From the NCBI RefSeq assembly GCF_004912195.1, contig NZ_STGW01000014.1, forward strand, positions 28,359-92,358: a stretch of DNA of 64,000 nucleotides, in the 5' to 3' direction. A program made the translations under genes and the position numbers. This stretch comes from Nocardioides caeni. Lineage in GTDB: Bacteria > Actinomycetota > Actinomycetes > Propionibacteriales > Nocardioidaceae. Positions 42,831 to 51,946 of the stretch are shown here, one piece after another. Numbering within the stretch: position 1 is the stretch's first letter; every line of letters starts with the position of its first letter. The notes beneath the pieces are model-generated. The model saw only the letters and a list, made by a program, of their open reading frames with translations. It had not been told where the DNA came from and made no database searches.

Positions 42831-45800
42831 ATGTCGATCAAGGTCGCACTCGAGCACCGCACGACGTACGACTTCGCGCACCCGGTCGCGGTCGGGCCGC
42901 ACGTCGTGCGGTTGCGGCCCGCGCCCCACTGCCGCACACCGATCGAGGCCTACTCGCTGAAGGTGGAGCCGGCCGGACACTTCGTGAACTGGCAGCAGGA
43001 CCCGTTCGGCAACTGGCTGGCCCGCCTGGTCTTCCCGGAGAAGGTGAGCACGCTCGACATCACCGTCGGTCTCGTCGCCGACATGATGGTGATCAACCCG
43101 TTCGACTTCTTCATCGAGGAGCAGGCCGAGCGGTACCCGTTCGACTACGCGCCCGACGTGGCGGCCGACCTGGCGCCGTACCTGCGTGACGTGCCGGACT
43201 CGGCCCGGGCGACCGCATGGAAGGACGCCCTCCCGGAGCTGCCGGACGACGGGGTGCCGACGGTCCAGTTCCTGGCCGACCTCAACGCCGCCGTCCACCG
43301 CGACGTCGCCTACTCGGTGCGGATGGAGCCCGGCGTGCAGTCGCCGGACCAGACGCTGGAGATCGGCATCGGCTCGTGCCGCGACTCGGCCTGGCTGCTG
43401 GTCAGCCTGCTGCGGCAGTACGGTCTGGCCGCCCGGTTCGTCTCCGGCTACCTCGTGCAGCTCGCTCCCGACGCCTACGCGACCGAGGGGCTGGACGGCC
43501 CGCCGGGACCGAAGGAGGACTTCACCGACCTCCATGCCTGGACCGAGGTGTTCCTGCCCGGTGCCGGCTGGGTCGGCATGGACCCGACCAGCGCCCTCTT
43601 CGCGGGGGAAGGGCACATCCCGCTGTCGGCGACCCCGCACCCGAGCTCCGCGGCGCCGATCGAGGGCGCCACGGACCCGGTCGAGGTCACGTTCTCCTAC
43701 AGCAACACCGTCACGCGGGTGCACGAGGACCCGCGGGTCACCGCGCCCTACACGCCCGAGCAGTGGGCGCGGATCGATGCCCTCGGCGCCGCGGTCGACC
43801 GGCGCCTGGACGCCGGCGACGTGCGGCTGACGATGGGCGGCGAGCCGACCTTCGTCGCGATGGCCGACGCCTCGACGCCGGAGTGGAGCACCGACGCCGA
43901 CGGGCCGGTCAAGCGGCAGCTGGCGGGCGATCTCGCCGCTCGTCTCCAGGAGCTCCACGCGCACGGCGGCGTCGTGCACCGCGGTCAGGGCAAGTGGTAT
44001 CCCGGCGAGCCGCTGCCGCGCTGGTCGATCGCGCTGCAGCGGCGAGCCGACGGCGAGCCGCTGTGGACCGATCCCGCGCTGTTCGCCGACCCGTGGTCGC
44101 CGGGCACGGCCACCCGACGCGACGCCGAGCGCCTCGGCCTCGAGGTCGTCCGGCTGCTGCGGCTCTCCGCCCAGCAGCTGCGCCCCGCCTTCGAGGACCC
44201 GTTCGCCGCGCTCGCCGACCACGTCGCGCAGCCCTACGGCGACCGTCCGACCGCCCGCGAGGACGACGCGACCGAGGACCTCGTCGCCAGGCTCGACGCC
44301 GACGTCGTCGAGCCCACCGGATGGGTGCTGCCACTGACGACCGGCGAGACGGGCTGGACCAGTCCGGTGTGGCAGTTCCGGCGCGGCCGGCTGGTGCTGA
44401 CGCCCGGCACGAGCGCGGTCGGCCTGCGGCTGCCGCTGTCCTCGGTCGACTGGGTCGATCCCGAGTCGCCGGCGCAGCCGTCGTACCTCGAGGCGGGCGC
44501 ACCCCTCGAGCCGGGCCTGCCCTCGGTGGCGCTGACCGCGCCCGAGGGAGCCGACCGGACCGCGCTCGCCTTCGAGAGCCGCGACGGGCACGTCCACGTG
44601 TTCCTGCCGCCGACCACCCGGCTCGAGGACTACGCGGACCTCGTCCACCTCGTGGAGACCGCGGCCTCCGCTGTCGGCGTGCCGGTCGTGCTCGAGGGCT
44701 ACCAGCCGCCGCCGGACCCCCGCCTGGTCCAGCTCTCCGTGACGCCCGACCCCGGGGTCATCGAGGTCAACGTGCAGCCGACCCGCACCTGGGCCGAGCA
44801 GCGGGACCTGACGCAGACGCTCTACTCGCAGGCCCGGCTCGCCCAGCTCACGACCGAGAAGTTCGACCTCGACGGCCTGCACACCGGCACCGGCGGCGGC
44901 AACCACCTCACCCTCGGGGGGCACCAGCCGGTCGACAGCCCGCTGCTGCGCCGTCCGGACCTGCTCGTCAGCCTGATCACCTACTGGCAGCGGCATCCCT
45001 CGCTGTCCTACCTCTTCTCCGGACGCTTCATCGGGCCGACCAGCCAGGCGCCGCGCTTCGACGAGGGGCGGCCCGAGGCGGTCTATGAGATGGAGATCGC
45101 CTGCGCCGAGGTGCTCCGGTTGGTCGCCGACGCGGAGACCGACGGCCACGAGCCCCGGCCGTGGCTGGTCGACCGGGCGCTGCGGCACCTCCTCACCGAT
45201 CTCACCGGCAACACCCACCGGGCGGAGTTCTGTATCGACAAGCTCTACAGCCCCGACTCGACGCGCGGCCGCCTCGGCCTGCTCGAGCTGCGTGGCTTCG
45301 AGATGCCGCCCCACCCGCAGATGGCGCTGGTGCAGGCGCTGTTGGTCCGCAGCCTCGTCGCGATGTTCTGGGACCGTCCGATCGACCCGACGACGGCGCC
45401 GCTCGTGCGCTGGGGCACCCGGCTGCACGAGGACTTCCTCCTGCCCCACGGTGCGGTCGCCGACATCAACCAGGTCGTCACCGACCTCGCCGATGCCGGG
45501 ATCGACTTCGACCCGGCCTGGCTCGCGCCGTTCACCGAGTTCCGCTTCCCCCGCATCGGGTTCGCCGACCTCACCGCCGCCGCGGGCGCGCCGATCCACC
45601 TCGAGCTGCGTCAGGGCGTCGAGCCGTGGCACGTCCTCGGGGAGGAGGCGACCGGCGGCGGCACCGCGCGCTACGTCGACTCGTCGGTCGAGCGCATCCA
45701 GGTGACCGTCCGTGGGATCGACCCGGGCCGTCACCTCCTCACGTGTCAGGGTGTCCCCGTGCCCCTGACCCGCATCGACGCGCAGGCGACCGGTGTCCCC

Positions 45801-46193
45801 GGTGGCCGGGTCGTCGCCGCGGGCCTGCCGGGCGACGCGTTCTACGGCGGGGTCCGCTACAAGGCCTGGCAGCCGTGGTCGGCGCTCCATCCGTCGATCC
45901 CGGTCGACTCGCCGCTGACCTTCGACGTCGTCGACCTCGACGCCGGGACCAGCCTCGGTGGCGCGACCTATCACGTGGTGCACCCGGGCGGCCGCAACTA
46001 CGACCACCCGCCGGTCAACGCCAACGAGGCCGAGGCCCGCCGCGCCGCCCGCTTCGAGACCGGTCGTCACACGGCGGGCCGTTTCGACACCGCCGCGCTG
46101 CGCCGACAGGCACGCCAGGTCGCGTCCGACGAATACCCGCACACCCTGGACCTGCGTCGGGTCGCTCGTCCTCCGCGGAGCGCTCTTCCGTGA
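42831..46193 (+). CDS. Transglutaminase-DUF2126 protein of ATP-grasp/alpha-E peptide-modification locus
   Basis: A 1120-residue protein. Residues 1-~260 are the bacterial transglutaminase-like part: an N-terminal beta domain opening VALEHRTTYDFAHPV, then the Cys-His-Asp triad C183 (GSCRDSAWLL), H235 (LHAWTEVFLP) and D251 (GMDPTSA). The rest (about 300-1120) is DUF2126, with conserved QGKWYPGEPLPRW and GTGGGNHLTLGG. DUF2126-transglutaminases are the known partners of circularly permuted ATP-grasp/alpha-E proteins in predicted peptide-ligation systems. There is no signal peptide, so it is cytoplasmic. Translation is leaderless-type from ATG 42831. It overlaps the ATP-grasp gene by 4 nt. Confidence 0.95.
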   Translation: MSIKVALEHRTTYDFAHPVAVGPHVVRLRPAPHCRTPIEAYSLKVEPAGHFVNWQQDPFGNWLARLVFPEKVSTLDITVGLVADMMVINPFDFFIEEQAERYPFDYAPDVAADLAPYLRDVPDSARATAWKDALPELPDDGVPTVQFLADLNAAVHRDVAYSVRMEPGVQSPDQTLEIGIGSCRDSAWLLVSLLRQYGLAARFVSGYLVQLAPDAYATEGLDGPPGPKEDFTDLHAWTEVFLPGAGWVGMDPTSALFAGEGHIPLSATPHPSSAAPIEGATDPVEVTFSYSNTVTRVHEDPRVTAPYTPEQWARIDALGAAVDRRLDAGDVRLTMGGEPTFVAMADASTPEWSTDADGPVKRQLAGDLAARLQELHAHGGVVHRGQGKWYPGEPLPRWSIALQRRADGEPLWTDPALFADPWSPGTATRRDAERLGLEVVRLLRLSAQQLRPAFEDPFAALADHVAQPYGDRPTAREDDATEDLVARLDADVVEPTGWVLPLTTGETGWTSPVWQFRRGRLVLTPGTSAVGLRLPLSSVDWVDPESPAQPSYLEAGAPLEPGLPSVALTAPEGADRTALAFESRDGHVHVFLPPTTRLEDYADLVHLVETAASAVGVPVVLEGYQPPPDPRLVQLSVTPDPGVIEVNVQPTRTWAEQRDLTQTLYSQARLAQLTTEKFDLDGLHTGTGGGNHLTLGGHQPVDSPLLRRPDLLVSLITYWQRHPSLSYLFSGRFIGPTSQAPRFDEGRPEAVYEMEIACAEVLRLVADAETDGHEPRPWLVDRALRHLLTDLTGNTHRAEFCIDKLYSPDSTRGRLGLLELRGFEMPPHPQMALVQALLVRSLVAMFWDRPIDPTTAPLVRWGTRLHEDFLLPHGAVADINQVVTDLADAGIDFDPAWLAPFTEFRFPRIGFADLTAAAGAPIHLELRQGVEPWHVLGEEATGGGTARYVDSSVERIQVTVRGIDPGRHLLTCQGVPVPLTRIDAQATGVPGGRVVAAGLPGDAFYGGVRYKAWQPWSALHPSIPVDSPLTFDVVDLDAGTSLGGATYHVVHPGGRNYDHPPVNANEAEARRAARFETGRHTAGRFDTAALRRQARQVASDEYPHTLDLRRVARPPRSALP

Positions 46194-48664
46194 CCCTGCT
46201 CCGCGACTACGCCGCGGGCCTCAACCAGCCGACCCTGTCGCAGCTGACGCCCGACGGACCGCCGCGCTTCGACGAGGTGATCGGGCCGGACGGGTCACTG
46301 CGTGCGCCGTGGAAGCGGCTGGCGGAGGTCGTCGCCAACATCGACGCCGACGACATGCGCCGGGTCGCGGCGGAGATCGACCGCTTCCTCGAGGACGACG
46401 GCGTCACGATCTCCCGCCCGGGGGAGCGGCCGACCCGCTGGCGGCTCGATCCGGTGCCGGTGCTCGTCGACGCAGCGTCGTGGAAGCAGCTCGAGGTCGG
46501 CCTGGCGCAGCGGGCGGAGCTGCTCAACGCCGTCCTCGCCGATCTGTACGGCGACCAGACCCTGCTGGCCGAGGGCATCATCCCCGCGCCCGTAGTGCTG
46601 GCACATCGTGGCTTCACCCGGATCGTGGCGCGCCCGTCCGTCACCGATCCCCGGCCGCTGGTGCTGTCCGCGACCGATCTGGGCCGGGACGCCGACGGGG
46701 CGTGGCACGTCCTCGGTGACCGCACGCAGGCGCCGTCCGGACTGGGCTATGCGCTGGAGAACCGGCGGGTTCTCAGTCGCGTGATGCCCGAGCTCCATCG
46801 CGAGGCCGACCTGCACCGGATGGCGCCGTACCTCTGGGCGCTGCGGTCCGCGCTCCTGCAGTCGGCGACCGGCGACCTGCCCGACCCACGGGTCGTGGTG
46901 CTGAGCCCGGGATCGCACTCCGAGACCTACTACGACCAGGCCGCGATCGCCACGAACCTCGGCTTCCCGCTCGTCCAGGGCAGCGACCTGACCGTGCGTG
47001 ACGGCTGGGTGCTGATGCGCACGCCGCGGCGTCTCGAGCGGGTCGACGTCATCCTGCGCCGCCTCGATGCCGACTGGAGCGATCCGCTCGAGCTGCGCGG
47101 CGACTCCCAGCTCGGCGTCGCCGGGATCGCGGAGGCCGTGCGGCGGGGGCGGGTCAGGGTCGTCAACGGTCTCGGTGCGGGTGTCCTGGAGAACCCGGGA
47201 CTGCTGCCCTACCTGCCCGCCGCCAGCGAGCACCTGCTCGGTGAGGCGCTGCGGCTGCCCTCGCAGTCGACGTGGTGGTGCGGCGACCCCGACGGGCTCG
47301 ACCACGTCCTCTCCCATCTCGACGAGCTGACCGTGCGCACCATCGACGGCTCCGACCTGACCCTCGCCGGGGCCTCCCCGGAGCGGATCCGGCTGACGGT
47401 GCTCGCGCGCCCGTGGCTGTTCGTGGGGCAGGCGCCGCTGGCGCTGTCGCAGGCGCCGTCGTGGGGTGGCGCGTCCGCACGGGCGTCCGCGATCGCGGTG
47501 CGCACCTTCACCCTGCGCTACGGCTCGGCCTATCGGCCGCTGATGGGCGGGCTGGCCAGCGTCCGCGACGGCGGCCGCTCGGTGGCCAGCAAGGACGTGT
47601 GGGTCCTCAAGGAGGAGACCGCCGAGGCCGACCAGGGGCTGGCCGACGTGATGCCGATGACCGCTGTCCGGTCGCTGCCGGCGACCGTGCCGCGCGTCCT
47701 CGACGACATGTTCTGGATGGGCCGCTACGCCGAGCGCGCCGAGGACCTGCTGCGACTGGTGCTCGTGGTCCACGTGCTCGTCGCCGACTACCGCACCCGA
47801 CCGCGCACGACGGGAGGCGTCAGCCTCGAGGTGATGATGGACGCGGTGCACCGGCTCACCGGCCGGCAGCACGACGACGATGACGAGGACCTGCGCTCGA
47901 TCCTCCTCGACGAGGACCGGGTCGGCTCGGCCGCCCACGCCCTCGCCTCGCTGCGTGACGCGCTCACCGGCGTGCGGGACCAGATGTCGCTGGACGCCTG
48001 GCGCGCCATGGGCAGCGTCGAGCGCGCGACCGCCGTGCTGGAGGGCTCCCGCCACAGCCACCAGATCGCCGAGTCCGCCGGCCGGATGCTCACGGGTGTG
48101 CTCGCGCTGCAGGGCGTCACCGCCAGCATGATCCGGGATGCGGGGTGGCACATCGGCGTCGTGGGCCGCCATCTCGAGCGGGGCCTGCAGATCACCCACC
48201 TGCTGCGCCTCACCGTCGAGCGGCGCGGGATCGACGTCGATCGGGAGGTGCTGTCCGCCGTGCTGACGGCAGCCGAGAGCTCGGTGACCCATCGCCGGCG
48301 CTACCGCGACTACGTCCGTCCGGCCGGCGTCCTGGACCTGCTGCTCCGCGACCCGGAGAACCCGCGCTCGCTGGCCTTCAGCCTCGACCAGCTCCGCGAC
48401 CACCTCGCGGCACTGCCGGCGTCGACCGGGTCGACCCGCCCCGAGCGCCTGCTGGACGATCTGGTGGCCGAGCTGTCCGGGATCGACGTGTCGGCGCTCG
48501 TGGCGATCGGCGGCGTCCGGCGCCCGCACCTGGCGGCCTTCCTCGACAGCGTCCAGGTCCAGCTGGAGCGGCTCGCCGTCGCCGTCGGCGAGCTGCACTT
48601 CGCCACCGGCCCGCGCCCGCGCAGCTTCGGCGCGCTCCCCGTGCGCGAGGAGGTGACGGTGTGA
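46190..48664 (+). CDS. Circularly permuted type 2 ATP-grasp / alpha-E fusion protein
   Basis: An 824-residue fusion. The N-terminal part (about 1-490) is circularly permuted ATP-grasp: VLAHRGFTRIVARPS, LHVLGDR-like turns, SPGSHSETYYDQAAIA, SWWCG-like loop (STWWCGDPDGL). The C-terminal part (about 510-810) is the all-helical alpha-E domain, starting DDMFWMGRYAERAEDLLRLV. In many bacteria these are separate genes; here they are fused. ATP-grasp enzymes of this group are predicted to join peptides or amino acids to acceptors. The GTG start at 46190 overlaps the stop of the DUF2126 gene, and its own stop overlaps the next transglutaminase start (GTGA), so all three are coupled. Confidence 0.93.
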   Translation: MTLLRDYAAGLNQPTLSQLTPDGPPRFDEVIGPDGSLRAPWKRLAEVVANIDADDMRRVAAEIDRFLEDDGVTISRPGERPTRWRLDPVPVLVDAASWKQLEVGLAQRAELLNAVLADLYGDQTLLAEGIIPAPVVLAHRGFTRIVARPSVTDPRPLVLSATDLGRDADGAWHVLGDRTQAPSGLGYALENRRVLSRVMPELHREADLHRMAPYLWALRSALLQSATGDLPDPRVVVLSPGSHSETYYDQAAIATNLGFPLVQGSDLTVRDGWVLMRTPRRLERVDVILRRLDADWSDPLELRGDSQLGVAGIAEAVRRGRVRVVNGLGAGVLENPGLLPYLPAASEHLLGEALRLPSQSTWWCGDPDGLDHVLSHLDELTVRTIDGSDLTLAGASPERIRLTVLARPWLFVGQAPLALSQAPSWGGASARASAIAVRTFTLRYGSAYRPLMGGLASVRDGGRSVASKDVWVLKEETAEADQGLADVMPMTAVRSLPATVPRVLDDMFWMGRYAERAEDLLRLVLVVHVLVADYRTRPRTTGGVSLEVMMDAVHRLTGRQHDDDDEDLRSILLDEDRVGSAAHALASLRDALTGVRDQMSLDAWRAMGSVERATAVLEGSRHSHQIAESAGRMLTGVLALQGVTASMIRDAGWHIGVVGRHLERGLQITHLLRLTVERRGIDVDREVLSAVLTAAESSVTHRRRYRDYVRPAGVLDLLLRDPENPRSLAFSLDQLRDHLAALPASTGSTRPERLLDDLVAELSGIDVSALVAIGGVRRPHLAAFLDSVQVQLERLAVAVGELHFATGPRPRSFGALPVREEVTV

Positions 48665-49557
48665 CGGAGACGGCCAGCACGCGCTACCGGGTCGAGCACC
48701 GCACGACCTACACCTACGACGACGACGTCACCGACAGCCTCGGGGTCGGCCACCTGCTCCCGCGCAGCCTGCCCTGGCAGCAGGTCGGGTCCTACGACGT
48801 CACCGTCACGCCCGCGCCCAGCGACGTCAACAGCGACACGGACTACTACGGCAACAGCGTCCTCTACTTCCAGGTGACCTCCCCACACACCGAGCTCCTC
48901 GTCGTCGGCGGCGGGGACGTGACGGTGTCGGTGCCGGTCGTTGACGAAGCGGCCCTCGCGCGGCCCTGGGAGGAGCTCCGCCCGCTCGTCCGGCGCGACC
49001 TCCCGGGCGCCTGGCAGGCGGCCGACTTCGCGCTGCCGAGCGCCGGGGTGCCGCTCCACGTCGGCGTGCGGGACTACGCCGCCGCCTCGCTCGTGCCCGG
49101 TCGCCCGATCGGCGAGGCCGTCACCGACCTGATGCACCGCATCCACGCGGAGTTCGACTACGACGCCACGGCCACCACCGTCACGTCGACCGTCGCCGAG
49201 ATCCTGGCCAAGCGGGCCGGCGTCTGCCAGGACTTCGCGCACCTCACCCTCGCGGCGCTGCGCAGCCACGGGCTCGCGGCGCGCTACGTCAGCGGCTACC
49301 TCGCCACCGAGCCGCCGCCGGGCAAGGAGCGGGTCGTCGGCGCGGACGCGTCGCACGCGTGGGTCCAGGTGTGGCTGGGTGGCGACGACTGGCTGGCGCT
49401 CGACCCGACCAACGACCAGTGGCAGAACGAGCGCTACGTGACGCTCGCCTGGGGCCGCGACTACGGCGACGTACCGCCGCTCAAGGGCGTCATCTTCACC
49501 GAGGCCACCACCTCGACCCTCGCCGTTTCGGTCGACGTCGCTCCCGTTCCCTCCTAG
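48661..49557 (+). CDS. Transglutaminase-like protein (third gene of ATP-grasp locus)
   Basis: A 298-residue transglutaminase-like enzyme. An N-terminal beta domain (VEHRTTYTYDDDV) is followed by the core with C189 (GVCQDFAHL), H232 (SHAWVQVWL) and D248 (ALDPTND). These proteins can hydrolyse or form isopeptide bonds. It lacks a signal peptide. It overlaps the ATP-grasp gene by 4 nt and precedes a small Gln/Pro-rich membrane protein gene by 10 nt. Together the three enzymes look like a make-and-break set for a peptide tag or cross-link (inference). Confidence 0.93.
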   Translation: MTETASTRYRVEHRTTYTYDDDVTDSLGVGHLLPRSLPWQQVGSYDVTVTPAPSDVNSDTDYYGNSVLYFQVTSPHTELLVVGGGDVTVSVPVVDEAALARPWEELRPLVRRDLPGAWQAADFALPSAGVPLHVGVRDYAAASLVPGRPIGEAVTDLMHRIHAEFDYDATATTVTSTVAEILAKRAGVCQDFAHLTLAALRSHGLAARYVSGYLATEPPPGKERVVGADASHAWVQVWLGGDDWLALDPTNDQWQNERYVTLAWGRDYGDVPPLKGVIFTEATTSTLAVSVDVAPVPS

Positions 49558-49560
49558 GGT
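49555..49560 (+). promoter_or_regulatory. -10 box, leaderless promoter of the 49.6 kb gene
   Basis: TAGGGT overlaps the transglutaminase stop codon and lies 7 nt before the ATG at 49568, giving the small gene its own possible start of transcription. Confidence 0.45.
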
Positions 49561-49567
49561 GGTTTGC

Positions 49568-49870
49568 ATGAGCCAGCCGCCGTACGGTGTCCCGCCCCAG
49601 CAGGGCTATCCCGGCCAGCCGCAACCGGGCTACGGCCAGCCCGGACAGGCCCCGCCGCCGGCCTATCTCGGCGGCGGAGCGCCCGCCCCCGCCGGCGCTC
49701 CCGCGCCCTACGGTGCCCCGCAGGGCTACGGCGCGCCGCAGGGCTTCGGCGGGCCCGGGCTGCCGCCTCCGCCGGCGACCCAGCCGCGGACCATCGGCCT
49801 GGTGATGGGCTTGATCACGACGTTCGCGCTCGTCGCGTTCGCCGTGCTCGTCCTCCTGGTCACCCTCTGA
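49568..49870 (+). CDS. Small Gln/Gly/Pro/Tyr-rich membrane protein
   Basis: A 100-residue protein. The first 70 residues are low-complexity, with PPQQGYPGQPQPGYGQPGQ and repeated APQGYGAPQGF. One transmembrane helix at the end (TIGLVMGLITTFALVAFAVLVLLV) would leave the tail in the cytoplasm. ATG at 49568 is preferred over the upstream ATG because of the TAGGGT box 7 nt before it. It lies between the transglutaminase and the zinc peptidase genes. Its glutamines could serve as acyl donors for the transglutaminase (inference). Confidence 0.75.
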   Translation: MSQPPYGVPPQQGYPGQPQPGYGQPGQAPPPAYLGGGAPAPAGAPAPYGAPQGYGAPQGFGGPGLPPPPATQPRTIGLVMGLITTFALVAFAVLVLLVTL

Positions 49871-49895
49871 CGGCGACGCGACCTGGTCTCGGGCC

Positions 49896-50873
49896 GTGCG
49901 TTCCTTCTCCTGCCGTGCCTGCGGCAATCCGCTGTTCTTCGAGAACTCCGTGTGCGTCGCGTGCGGCACGGCCCTCGGCTTCTCGCGCGGTGAGCGCGAC
50001 ATCGTGCCCGTCGACGACCAGGGCTCCTACGTCGATGCGGCGGGGCTGGTCTGGCACGTGTGCCGCAACCTCAACCTCTCGGGGTGCACCTGGCTGGCGC
50101 CGATCGACGGCGGCCAGTGCGAGGCCTGCGACCTGACCCGCACCCGACCGGCGGACGACGATCTCGAGGGGACCTCGCAGTTCCCGGCCGCGGAGGCGGC
50201 CAAGAGGCACCTGGTGGTCGAGCTCGACCACTTCGGCTTCGACGTCTCGGGGCTGGTCTTCGACATGCTGTCGAGCAGCGGCGCGGCCGGCGAGGACGTG
50301 GTGATCGGGCACGCGGACGGGGTGATCACGATCGACCTTGCCGAGTCCGACGACGCCCGCCGGGAGCGGATCCGTCAGGAGCTGGGCGAGCCCTACCGGA
50401 CTCTGCTGGGCCATCTCCGGCACGAGGTCGGCCACTACCTGCAGGCGCAGCTGGTCACCCCGGACCGTCCCGAGGTGCTGGCCCGCTGTCGTGAGCTCTT
50501 CGGTGACGAGCAGGCCGACTACCAGGCCGCGATCGACCGCCACTACTCCGAGGGGCCGCCTCCGGACTGGGCGTCGTCCCACATCACGACGTACGCGACG
50601 ATGCATCCCTTCGAGGACTTCGCCGAGACGTTCGCCCACTACCTGCACATCAGCGACACGTGCGAGACGGCGGCGGCCCACGGTCTGGTCACCGTCGACG
50701 TGCAGGCCTTCAGTCTCTTCCACGACCTGGTGCGTGCGGTGTGGGTGCCGCTGTCGGTGGCGCTCAACCAGATCAACCGGTCGATGGGCAAGGACGACCT
50801 CTACCCGTTCGTCATCCCCGACCCGGTCCTCGACAAGCTGGACTTCGTGGCGGGACTGGCCTCGCGCCACTGA
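49896..50873 (+). CDS. Putative zinc metallopeptidase (HEVGH) with N-terminal zinc-ribbon-like cysteines
   Basis: A 325-residue predicted zinc peptidase. The N-terminus has two CxxC pairs (CRACGNPLFFENSVCVAC), like a zinc ribbon, and more cysteines at SGCTWL and CEACDL. The catalytic motif is LRHEVGHYLQ (about 170-179), HExxH type, with a downstream acidic partner in EDFAETFAHYLH. The family is the free-standing putative zinc-binding peptidase often found with DUF2126/transglutaminase/alpha-E loci. GTG at 49896 lies 25 nt after the small membrane protein. It may process the peptide linkages made by the neighbouring enzymes (inference). Confidence 0.88.
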   Translation: MRSFSCRACGNPLFFENSVCVACGTALGFSRGERDIVPVDDQGSYVDAAGLVWHVCRNLNLSGCTWLAPIDGGQCEACDLTRTRPADDDLEGTSQFPAAEAAKRHLVVELDHFGFDVSGLVFDMLSSSGAAGEDVVIGHADGVITIDLAESDDARRERIRQELGEPYRTLLGHLRHEVGHYLQAQLVTPDRPEVLARCRELFGDEQADYQAAIDRHYSEGPPPDWASSHITTYATMHPFEDFAETFAHYLHISDTCETAAAHGLVTVDVQAFSLFHDLVRAVWVPLSVALNQINRSMGKDDLYPFVIPDPVLDKLDFVAGLASRH

Positions 50874-51004
50874 TCCGGGCCGGATCGACGCCGAGCCCGT
50901 CGAGGTGGTGGCCGTCACCAGGCGTCCGGGTGCGAGCGTCGGGCGTGGCATGATGCGGCCCATCCACGCGCTCATTTCGGCGCGTCCTGCTCGAGGAGAA
51001 CTCC

Positions 51005-51925
51005 ATGTCCGACCCCAACCAGCCCACCACTCCTCCCGGTTGGTACCCCGACGGCCAGGGTGGCCAGCGCTGGTGGGACGGCACGCAGTGGACCGAGCAC
51101 ACGCAGCCGGCCGCGGGCGGCGCTCCTGCCGCTGGTGACTCCACCGTCTTCGCCCAGGGCGGACAGGGCGGACAGGGCGGACAGGGCGGCTACGGCCAGC
51201 AGGGCTACGGGCAGCAGGGCTACGGCCAGCCCGGCTACGGCCAGCCCGGCTACGGGCAGCAGGGCTACGGCCAGCCCGGCTACGGTCAGCCAGCGGGCGG
51301 CCAGGGTGGGTCGGGCGGCAACGGCAAGCTGATCGCCATCATCGGTGGCTCGATCGCGGCCGTCCTGCTCGTGGTCATCCTGCTCGTCGTGCTGCTCAAG
51401 GTGCTCGGCGGCAACAACCCCGAGTCGGTCGCCAAGAGCTACCTCGACGCCGAGTGGGAGAGCGACTACGCCAAGGTCTGCGAGCTCATGACCGAGGACG
51501 CGCAGGACGACGTCTTCGAGAGCGGCGACGAGGACGGCGACGAGTTCGACGACTGCGACGAGTACGCCGACTACCGCGCGCAGCAGGACGAGGACTACAG
51601 CGAGGAGTACGAGGACGAGTACGACCTGACGTACGACGACCTCATGGGCGACATCGACCGCGAGCTCGAGATCAAGGATGTCGACGAGAACGGCGACGAC
51701 GAGGCCATCGTCGAGTACGAGACGTCCTACGAATACACCGGCGACAACGACGACTTCCTCGACGAGGCACTCGAGGGCGACGAGACCTGGGACGAGGAGT
51801 CGTCGGTCCTTCTCTGCAAGGAGGACGGGGACTGGAAGGTCCACGACGCCTACTACGACGAGGACTACAGCGAGAACTGCGACGGCGACTCGCCCGACGG
51901 TGGTTACGAGGACGGGATCTACTGA
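51005..51925 (+). CDS. DUF2510 membrane protein with GYGQ-repeat tail and acidic extracytoplasmic domain
   Basis: A 306-residue protein. DUF2510 (PGWYPDGQGGQRWWDGTQWTEH, about 11-32) opens it. A low-complexity tail has GGQ repeats and seven GYGQQ/GYGQP units encoded by 15-bp DNA repeats (51188-51292). One helix follows (KLIAIIGGSIAAVLLVVILLVVLLKVLGG, about 110-138). The acidic C-terminal domain is very rich in Asp/Glu/Tyr and has four cysteines, CELMT, DCDEY, LLCKE and the ending YSENCDG. The tail faces the cytoplasm. GAGGAGAA precedes the ATG. It is the first of three similar proteins. Function unknown. Confidence 0.85.
   Translation: MSDPNQPTTPPGWYPDGQGGQRWWDGTQWTEHTQPAAGGAPAAGDSTVFAQGGQGGQGGQGGYGQQGYGQQGYGQPGYGQPGYGQQGYGQPGYGQPAGGQGGSGGNGKLIAIIGGSIAAVLLVVILLVVLLKVLGGNNPESVAKSYLDAEWESDYAKVCELMTEDAQDDVFESGDEDGDEFDDCDEYADYRAQQDEDYSEEYEDEYDLTYDDLMGDIDRELEIKDVDENGDDEAIVEYETSYEYTGDNDDFLDEALEGDETWDEESSVLLCKEDGDWKVHDAYYDEDYSENCDGDSPDGGYEDGIY
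51158..51292 (+). repeat. Coding tandem repeats (9-bp GGQ and 15-bp GYGQQ/P units)
   Basis: Three 9-bp GGCGGACAG units (51158-51184) are followed by seven 15-bp units (51188-51292) that vary at two wobble bases and the last codon (CAG or CCC). The repeats encode the low-complexity cytoplasmic tail of the DUF2510 protein. Such repeats can change copy number by slippage. Confidence 0.9.
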
Positions 51926-51946
51926 GGGTCCGGGAGGGCTGATCCG

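Noticed and set aside
40461..46142. An open frame of 1893 codons antisense to the transglutaminase gene and others
   Set aside because: Only the last 235 codons (GntR regulator) look like protein. The rest is a by-product of GC-rich codon use in the genes on the plus strand, with low-complexity Arg/Gly/Val composition.
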